Shown in pieces: positions 1-5,097 of a stretch of 5,097 nucleotides of DNA. The notes under the pieces were generated by a model. The model worked only from the letters and a program-made list of their open reading frames with translations. It ran no database searches and was not told the DNA's origin. Every line of letters begins with the position of its first letter. Position 1 is the first letter of the stretch. Origin of the DNA: Hyphomicrobiaceae bacterium (GTDB taxonomy: Bacteria > Pseudomonadota > Alphaproteobacteria > Rhizobiales > Hyphomicrobiaceae); assembly GCA_020442225.1 (NCBI GenBank), contig JAGRKR010000228.1:8196-13292 (forward strand). Reading direction: 5' to 3'. Both the position numbers and the translations under genes were made by a program.

Positions 1-27
1 GACACCCAGACCAGAGGGCGCGGCTGA

Positions 28-2814
28 TCAGCCGCCGAGCACTGACCTGATGCGCTGGCGGAACCGCTGGGCGACCTCGGCGAACCCCGCATCGCTCGGA
101 TGCAGCTCGTCGTACCAGCGCTCCCGCACGGGGCCGACCGCGCCGAGACAATCGACGAAATGGAAATTGCCGGCATAGTCGGCCTCGAACGCGCGCAGGC
201 GGGCCGAGAACCGCTCGATGATCTCGGCCGTGATGGCGCGCTGCAGCTCCGTATCCTTGATGCCGCATCCCATCATCGGCAGGCCGAGCCAGCGGCCGCT
301 CTCGCCGTCCGGCCAGCCGCGATCGTAGCCGTGCGCGAAGATCTTCAGCTTGGGATCTCGGCGCAGGATGTCCTCGATCAGCACTTTGTAGAAGTAGATG
401 ACCTGGCCGATCGCCTGCTCCAGCGGCTCTTTCAAGCACGCCCGCGGGTCGTCGCCGGGGCGATAGGCCCTCAGATAGAGATTGAGCGCGCCCTCCCCCA
501 ACAGGTCGTTGCCGCCGCCGCTCAGGAGGACGCCGTCCGGCCGGATCTGCTCGATCGCCTTGAGCACGTCGCCGCTGGACGCCATGTGGCGCATCGTATC
601 GCCGGCGCCGGCGAGGGAGTAGATGGCGTAATCGTCGCTGAGATGCCGGATCGTGTCCTTGACGAAGATCGGATACTGGAACCAGGAATCCCCCTCGGCG
701 ACGAAACGGAGGCCCTTCCAGCCGCCCCGCTGCACCTTGCGCCAGTACATGGCCTGCCGGCGTGCTCGAATGATGGGATTGATCGCCGCCAGGGCGACGA
801 TCAGGGCCGATTCCGGCTCGGCCCGCCCATCCGTCTCGGCACCATCGAGCAGATCGCGACGCTGAATGTGCTGGACCGTGCCGGGATCGTGGCTCGGCAC
901 GATGCGCGGCGAAAACGCGTCCGAGCCGGGGTCCAGCATGACATGGCCGGCGAGCAATTCCTCGGGGATGTCGAGATCGTTCAACTTGGCCGCGAGCTCG
1001 CCCGGCGTCAGGGCCTCGCGCGCGGGCTGCTCGCCGGCGGCGGATGGGGCTGCGGCTGCCACGGCTGGCCCCCTGACCCCGACGGCATACTTGCTCCTGA
1101 TGGACTGGATGATGGACGCGAGCGCCACGCCCTCGTTGGCCGGCTCGTTCATGAAGCCGCTGCGACCGCCGAGATTGCGCAGCCCGCCCTTCTGCGGGGG
1201 GCCGGCATGGTGCATGGCGATGACCTGCCAGTCGTTGTCGTCGAACACGGGGCTGCCCGAGTTGCCGGGCATGGTCGGCGTCCTGTAGCGCAGGTAGATG
1301 TCGCCGATCCGCTCCTTGCGCTTGTAGCCGACGTCGAGCACCTCGGTATCGTTGAGGGAGATGCACAGCTCCTCCCGCGCGGGATGCCCGATGATGAAGG
1401 CGTGGCGCAGCGCCATGTCGTCCAGACGGTCGGCGACCAGGTCGGGGGCGAGTGACAGCGGCCGCAGATGCTCGATGCGCGGCGAGAGCCGAACCAGCGC
1501 ATAATCGAGCGCCTCGAACGGCGACTGCATCAGGACCTCGGTGAGGCGATAGCGGCTGCGGCTCTCGACATCCTCCTGGAAGGTCACGTAGGCCCGCTCG
1601 ATGTCGATGCCCGGGGCGGCCGGCGGATCGCCGACGACGTGGGCGTTGGTGAGCAACAGCAGTTCCTCGCCGAGCGACGGAGCGAGGTCGCCGCCGCGCA
1701 CGAGAAAGCCGGTGCCGACCGGAAGCCCCGTGCCGATATTGACGATGCGCCCGACGGCGGCCGCTGCCGTCAGCCCCTGCTTCAGCCAGGACAGACGCCG
1801 CGGCGCCGCGTTGCCGAGCACGGCCTGCGGCACCACGTCGTCCATTTCCGCAAACGACAGCATGGCCTGCGTCTCGGACTTGCTCAGCTCGAGACGGCCG
1901 CCACGCATCTCGCCGAGGCGGGCATTGAGCGCCGCGACGAGTTGCCCCTTGGCATCGCGTCCTGCCGTGATGCCCCAGACCTGGTTGAGCTGACGTAGGC
2001 TGCCCTCCAGCGGGAAAGCCGTTTTGACCCCATCCTCTCGATGGACATATCGTCCATACCAGTGAGCCGCCTTCTCGAGCAGCTCCCGCGCCGACTCGTG
2101 ACGGCCCTCCCGCGCCTCGGCATCGGCGAGCGCCACATAGCATTCGCCCGCCACCGCCGCGTTCCAATGCTCGTCGCCACCGGCCTTGCCGCCCTGCAGA
2201 TGGGCGAGCAGATGGTGCACGATCGGGACCGCGTCGACGCCGGATGGAAGCGTGACGCCGTCGCGGCGCGCCCGCGCGATCAGGGCGACCAGATTGATGC
2301 CGAGCCAGCCGACCTTGTCATCCGCGGCCGCGAGGTAGGCCGACGCGTACCTGGAGATCGCCTGGCGCAGAGCCGACTCGATCGCCGGCGGGCGCGGACG
2401 GTGGCGATATTCGACGTAGATCTGTTTGTGGGCGCGCCCGAGCAGCCCCAGCGCTTCGATGTGCGCCTCCTGCTCGCTGGACGTCGTCATGGCGATGCGC
2501 TCGAGGACCGGCACGGCCGCCACCGGCTGCCCGGAGTCGATCAGCGCCTGGGCCTGATCGCGCGCCACCAGGCCGTCGTCCACGCCGAGGCGCTGGATGT
2601 GATCTGCGACCCTGGCGAGGTGGTCGAAGGCGCGCGCATCCTTGAGCGACTTGAGCACGCCTGCGTAGTCCTCCCTCCGGATCGCGCGGCTCATGCGGGC
2701 GAGGGCGTCAAGGAAACGTTCGATGGGACCTGCCAGCGCCTCGAGCTGGAGCTGTCCCGCCAGCGCCTCGATGTCACGCGCGGCCGACGCGACCTCCTTG
2801 CACACTTCCCCCAT
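28..2814 (-). CDS. TPR/TRAFs-binding-like, trypsin-like serine protease and SGNH hydrolase three-module protein
   Basis: Complete 928-residue protein, probably cytoplasmic: no signal peptide or membrane segment is visible. Residues about 86-308 are helical and TPR-like; the W-L-G-I-N stretch at 169-173 and the repeat near 215-256 resemble the TRAFs-binding (DUF4071-type) domain, a protein-docking module. Residues about 352-577 form a trypsin/V8-like protease: GTGF at 367-370, His392 in TNAHVV, Asp437 in LDYALV and Ser519 in GNSGSP, so the triad is intact. After an Ala-rich linker and an unassigned stretch (about 578-694), residues 695-928 form an SGNH hydrolase: GDSWFQYP with Ser710, a Gly near 736-738, GGND at 767-770, and Asp902/His905 in DELHP. 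It probably cleaves an ester or related bond; the substrate is unknown. The ATG at 2812-2814 is chosen because a strong ribosome binding site precedes it and no in-frame ATG lies between it and the upstream stop at 2902-2904. It lies 132 bases after an SMC-like ATPase on the same strand. Domain calls are firm; a conflict-system effector role is inferred. Confidence 0.93.
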   Translation of the reverse strand: MGEVCKEVASAARDIEALAGQLQLEALAGPIERFLDALARMSRAIRREDYAGVLKSLKDARAFDHLARVADHIQRLGVDDGLVARDQAQALIDSGQPVAAVPVLERIAMTTSSEQEAHIEALGLLGRAHKQIYVEYRHRPRPPAIESALRQAISRYASAYLAAADDKVGWLGINLVALIARARRDGVTLPSGVDAVPIVHHLLAHLQGGKAGGDEHWNAAVAGECYVALADAEAREGRHESARELLEKAAHWYGRYVHREDGVKTAFPLEGSLRQLNQVWGITAGRDAKGQLVAALNARLGEMRGGRLELSKSETQAMLSFAEMDDVVPQAVLGNAAPRRLSWLKQGLTAAAAVGRIVNIGTGLPVGTGFLVRGGDLAPSLGEELLLLTNAHVVGDPPAAPGIDIERAYVTFQEDVESRSRYRLTEVLMQSPFEALDYALVRLSPRIEHLRPLSLAPDLVADRLDDMALRHAFIIGHPAREELCISLNDTEVLDVGYKRKERIGDIYLRYRTPTMPGNSGSPVFDDNDWQVIAMHHAGPPQKGGLRNLGGRSGFMNEPANEGVALASIIQSIRSKYAVGVRGPAVAAAAPSAAGEQPAREALTPGELAAKLNDLDIPEELLAGHVMLDPGSDAFSPRIVPSHDPGTVQHIQRRDLLDGAETDGRAEPESALIVALAAINPIIRARRQAMYWRKVQRGGWKGLRFVAEGDSWFQYPIFVKDTIRHLSDDYAIYSLAGAGDTMRHMASSGDVLKAIEQIRPDGVLLSGGGNDLLGEGALNLYLRAYRPGDDPRACLKEPLEQAIGQVIYFYKVLIEDILRRDPKLKIFAHGYDRGWPDGESGRWLGLPMMGCGIKDTELQRAITAEIIERFSARLRAFEADYAGNFHFVDCLGAVGPVRERWYDELHPSDAGFAEVAQRFRQRIRSVLGG

Positions 2815-2816
2815 TT

Positions 2817-2825
2817 CCCCCTCCC
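2817..2825 (-). promoter_or_regulatory. Strong Shine-Dalgarno for the protease/SGNH hydrolase gene
   Basis: On the minus strand the bases before the ATG at 2812-2814 read GGGAGGGGG then AA. The GGAGG core (2820-2824) sits 5 bases from the start codon, close to ideal spacing. This fixes the start and suggests the gene is translated independently of the ATPase upstream rather than by coupling. Confidence 0.75.
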
Positions 2826-2894
2826 GTACGCATGACCGAGCCTCGCGCCTGAAAGCTAGTACAGGTGAGCGGCGGATGACAGATGCTCTTCCGC

Positions 2895-2937
2895 GTGCGC
2901 CTCATGAGCAGGCCGAAGCGTTGCCGTGAGGGCGCAC
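2895..2937 (-). other. Imperfect stem-loop after the ATPase stop codon
   Basis: The arms gtgcgcctca (2895-2904) and tgagggcgcac (2927-2937) pair over 10 base pairs with one bulged G at 2931, around a 22-base loop. In the minus-strand transcript the stem begins 9 bases after the ATPase stop codon. No run of T follows on the minus strand (the next bases are GCGGAAGAGC), so it is not a standard intrinsic terminator. It could act as a 3' stabilising hairpin, a partial attenuator between the two genes, or have no function. In DNA this rich in G and C, stems of this size can arise by chance. Confidence 0.35.
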
Positions 2938-2946
2938 CCGGCCGCT

Positions 2947-5097
2947 TCATCCCTCCGTCCAGGGCGTCAGGGCGAGGCGATGGCCGGCGATATCCGCAAA
3001 GGCCCGTTCCCGGCAGGTCAGGACCAGCACCTGATGCTGCCGTGCCGCCTCCGCGAGCGCCGCGAACATCCCGGCGATGCGCCGGTCGTCGGCATAGACC
3101 AGGGGATCGTCGAGGACGACGGGCGCGGCGTGGCCATGCTCGGCCAGGTAGCGCGCATAGCCAAGGCGCACCAGGATCGAGATCTGCTCGCGGGTTCCCA
3201 TGCTGACCACGTCGAGCGGCTCGGCCCGTCCCTCGCGCACCAGCGCGGTCGCCTCGGCAGCCGCGCCGAGTTCGAGCGTCCCGTCGCCGAAAATGTGCGT
3301 GAGATAGGGGCGCGCCGAGGCGATGATCGGCGTCAGGAAGCGGTCGCGGCTCTCGCGCTCCACCGCCTCGAAGGTCCGCCGCAGCAGGTCGAGGGCGGCT
3401 GCCTCCTGCGCGAAGCCCGCCACCTGGGCAGCCAGCGTGCGCACACTCTGCGTCAGCGCTTCGAGATCGGCGCGCCGGCCGCTCTCGCGCCGGTTGCCGA
3501 GTGCGCCTTCAAGCTGATTGATCTCCCGCTCCAGCTCCTTGAGCCGCCCGTCGGCCCCTTGCCGGGCCGCACGCGCCCGTGCGTGCTCCGCCTCGATCTC
3601 GCGCCGGCGCGCGGCATCGATCACCTGGCTGCGAACCGCCCGGTGCTCGCGCTCGGCGGCGGCATGGGCCGCGACTTGGTCGGCCAGAGCCTTGGTGAGC
3701 TCAGCCACCCGCGACTGCCGTGCCTCCGGTGCGCCGAGCCGCGCTTCGAGCTGCAGGATCTCGTCGCCGACGCGCTGGCGCTGCTCGCGCGCGCCATTCA
3801 GCGCCGCCTCGGCCGCGCGGACGCCCTCGCGCGCACGCTCGCACGCGGCCTGCCTCGAAGCGAGGTCCCGTTCGGCCGCCGTCACCGCAGCCTCCAGCAC
3901 ATCCGCACTGCCGGACGCCGGCTCGCCGGGCGCAAGCCCCGCGAACTGGGAAACCTCGGCCGTCAGCGCCGCATGCTCGGCTTCGAGAGCCTCGAGGCCC
4001 TGCGGCGCCAGAGCAGCGACGGTCGCCCGCGCCCGCTCGCGCTCGCCCTCCATGTCGCGGCGTGCGTCGAGCCGGGCCTGGGCCTCGCCGAGCGAGGTGA
4101 CGGTCATGCGCGCCAGCATGTCGTCGAGCGCCTTGCGCTCACCATCGCGCGTGTGGCGGAGGTCGGCGAGATCGCTGCCGCCGCCCGGCGCGACGCTGAT
4201 CGTGCCGACCCCGAGGATCTCCAGACGGATCGGCGTGTCGGGCCGCAGCTCTTCTCCGTCATCGAGGGGCCGACCAGCCAGATTGATCCTGCCACCGGCG
4301 CCGGGCACGTAGGTGACGGTGACGCGTGGCGCGGCGGCCGACAGGCGTCCCTCGCTCACGGCCAGCGCGCCGGCCAGCGACCGCGCCCGCTCGACGCGCT
4401 CCGCCGTCACCGGCAGCGCGGCCAGCGCAGCGTCGAGCCGCGCCTGCTCCTGCCCCGCCTGCCGAACCAGACCGAGCCGGTGCTCCAGCGCCTGCTGGCG
4501 TGTGCGTACCGCGTGCGCCTGCACGAGTCGGGCGTGCGCGTCACGGTGCGCCCGGCCCTCATCGAGCCGTCGCCGCTGTGCCTCGTGCGCCTCGCTGGCC
4601 GTCTCGATCTGCACGCGCGCGGCGGTTGCCGCCTCGTCGAGACGGCCGATCTCGCCATCGAGCGCCGCGGCCTGAGTGTGCCTCTTCGCGAGGTCGGCCA
4701 TGTCGCGCTCGAGATACTCCAGCGCCTTGCGTGCGGCGTCGCGCTTGAGGCTCTCGGCCTCAAGCCGCGCCGCGGCTGCCGCCTCCTGCTGCTCGGCCGC
4801 CTGCGCCACCGCCAGCCCCTGCTCCGCGACCTCAACCGCCGCCTCCAGCTCGCCGCGGCGTTCGGGCGAGAACAGCGCCTCGCGCTGCGCGATGCACGTG
4901 GCGAGCCGCTCGATCTCCTGGCGTTCGGCCTCGGCCTGCGCCTGCGCCGCCGCGAGCGCCAGCTCTGCCGCGGCGAGATCCTTGATGGCCCGTTCGCGCC
5001 GGCTGCCGGCCGGCGGCTTGTCGGCCCCGCGACCGCCCGTGAGTTTCTTGAGGTCACCCTCCACAAGCGCCCTGACGGCTCTGGCGCGGTCGCCGCC
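2947..5097 (-). CDS. SMC/Rad50-like coiled-coil ATPase, YhaN-like, 5'-truncated by window edge
   Basis: 716 residues are visible, counted from the right edge. The frame stays open to the edge, and a GTG at 5062-5064 reads as an internal Val in a natural-looking L-V-E-G-D-L run, so the true start lies outside. Residues about 25-240 and 310-585 are Ala/Glu/Arg-rich heptad-type coiled coil. Between them, about 258-306, is a short Gly/Pro-rich, probably beta-stranded insert where Rad50/SbcC would carry a zinc hook; there is no CxxC. Residues about 586-716 are the C-terminal ATPase lobe: ABC-signature-like SMGTREQ at 632-638, Walker B PVVLDD at 659-664 followed by a D-loop-like ADD, and VLTCRER near 692-698 at the switch position, with Cys-Arg where many ABC ATPases have His. 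The Walker A lobe is off-window. Such ATPases act on DNA ends or structure, often with an SbcD-like phosphoesterase (as in YhaO/YhaN); that partner cannot be seen here. It could be a repair protein or the sensor of a defence system. The family is firm; the role is inferred. Confidence 0.92.
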   Translation of the reverse strand, partial: GGDRARAVRALVEGDLKKLTGGRGADKPPAGSRRERAIKDLAAAELALAAAQAQAEAERQEIERLATCIAQREALFSPERRGELEAAVEVAEQGLAVAQAAEQQEAAAAARLEAESLKRDAARKALEYLERDMADLAKRHTQAAALDGEIGRLDEAATAARVQIETASEAHEAQRRRLDEGRAHRDAHARLVQAHAVRTRQQALEHRLGLVRQAGQEQARLDAALAALPVTAERVERARSLAGALAVSEGRLSAAAPRVTVTYVPGAGGRINLAGRPLDDGEELRPDTPIRLEILGVGTISVAPGGGSDLADLRHTRDGERKALDDMLARMTVTSLGEAQARLDARRDMEGERERARATVAALAPQGLEALEAEHAALTAEVSQFAGLAPGEPASGSADVLEAAVTAAERDLASRQAACERAREGVRAAEAALNGAREQRQRVGDEILQLEARLGAPEARQSRVAELTKALADQVAAHAAAEREHRAVRSQVIDAARRREIEAEHARARAARQGADGRLKELEREINQLEGALGNRRESGRRADLEALTQSVRTLAAQVAGFAQEAAALDLLRRTFEAVERESRDRFLTPIIASARPYLTHIFGDGTLELGAAAEATALVREGRAEPLDVVSMGTREQISILVRLGYARYLAEHGHAAPVVLDDPLVYADDRRIAGMFAALAEAARQHQVLVLTCRERAFADIAGHRLALTPWTEG

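Noticed and set aside
100..1455. Long open frame on the plus strand opposite the SGNH and protease region (451 codons)
   Set aside because: It is antisense to a gene whose motifs are unmistakable. Its translation has no recognisable domain and the composition expected of a reverse frame in GC-rich DNA.
2041..2835. Plus-strand open frame of 264 codons opposite the TPR-like region
   Set aside because: It is a shadow of the minus-strand coding sequence, without motifs, and is explained by scarce stop codons at high GC.
2855..2895. Possible promoter on the minus strand (TACTAG as a -10-like element near 2855-2860)
   Set aside because: No acceptable -35 element lies 16-18 bases upstream, so the match is too weak to annotate, although a 132-base gap leaves room for a promoter.
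2774..2905. A 43-codon minus-strand open frame starting at ATG 2903-2905, overlapping the start of the 928-residue gene, with a second in-frame ATG at 2831-2833 preceded by GAGG
   Set aside because: It could be imagined as a leader peptide, but the product is Gly/Arg-rich and featureless, the first ATG has no ribosome binding site, and the downstream gene has its own strong one. Conservation would be needed to revive it.
3518..4312. Plus-strand Ser/Arg/Ala-rich open frame of 264 codons opposite the coiled coil
   Set aside because: Its composition is simply the antisense of Ala/Glu/Arg coiled-coil codons. There is no domain and no plausible start context.
5062..5064. GTG as the start codon of the ATPase
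   Set aside because: The frame remains open to the window edge with plausible coding sequence. A start here would remove the Walker A lobe needed by this family.

Overview
The window is very GC-rich and densely coding, and third codon positions in the real genes are dominated by G and C. With the protein families present, this suggests a high-GC proteobacterium, perhaps an alphaproteobacterium of the rhizobial or Methylobacterium type. No rRNA or other marker is present to confirm that, so the taxon is an inference. Both real genes lie on the minus strand and almost fill the window.

Layout, in the direction of transcription (right to left). From the right edge to 2947 is the 3' part of a long SMC/Rad50-like coiled-coil ATPase resembling the YhaN group. 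Its N-terminal lobe with the Walker A motif lies beyond the window. A 132-base gap (2815-2946) follows. It holds an imperfect stem-loop just after the ATPase stop and a strong ribosome binding site for the next gene. From 2814 to 28 is a complete 928-residue protein built from three modules: an N-terminal TPR-like region resembling the TRAFs-binding (DUF4071-type) domain of ASK-family kinases, a trypsin-like serine protease with an intact catalytic triad, and a C-terminal SGNH/GDSL-type hydrolase with intact catalytic blocks. Bases 1-27 are downstream of its stop and hold nothing I can recognise.

How they may work together (inference): a DNA-associated coiled-coil ATPase encoded next to a soluble, multidomain, potentially destructive hydrolase recalls prokaryotic conflict systems, in which an SMC-like sensor controls a protease or hydrolase effector. 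Lamassu is a known example of that general logic. The TPR-like module would be the docking or regulatory part, and the protease and SGNH domains the output. The sequence does not prove a defence role. The upstream neighbours, which would be decisive, are outside the window.
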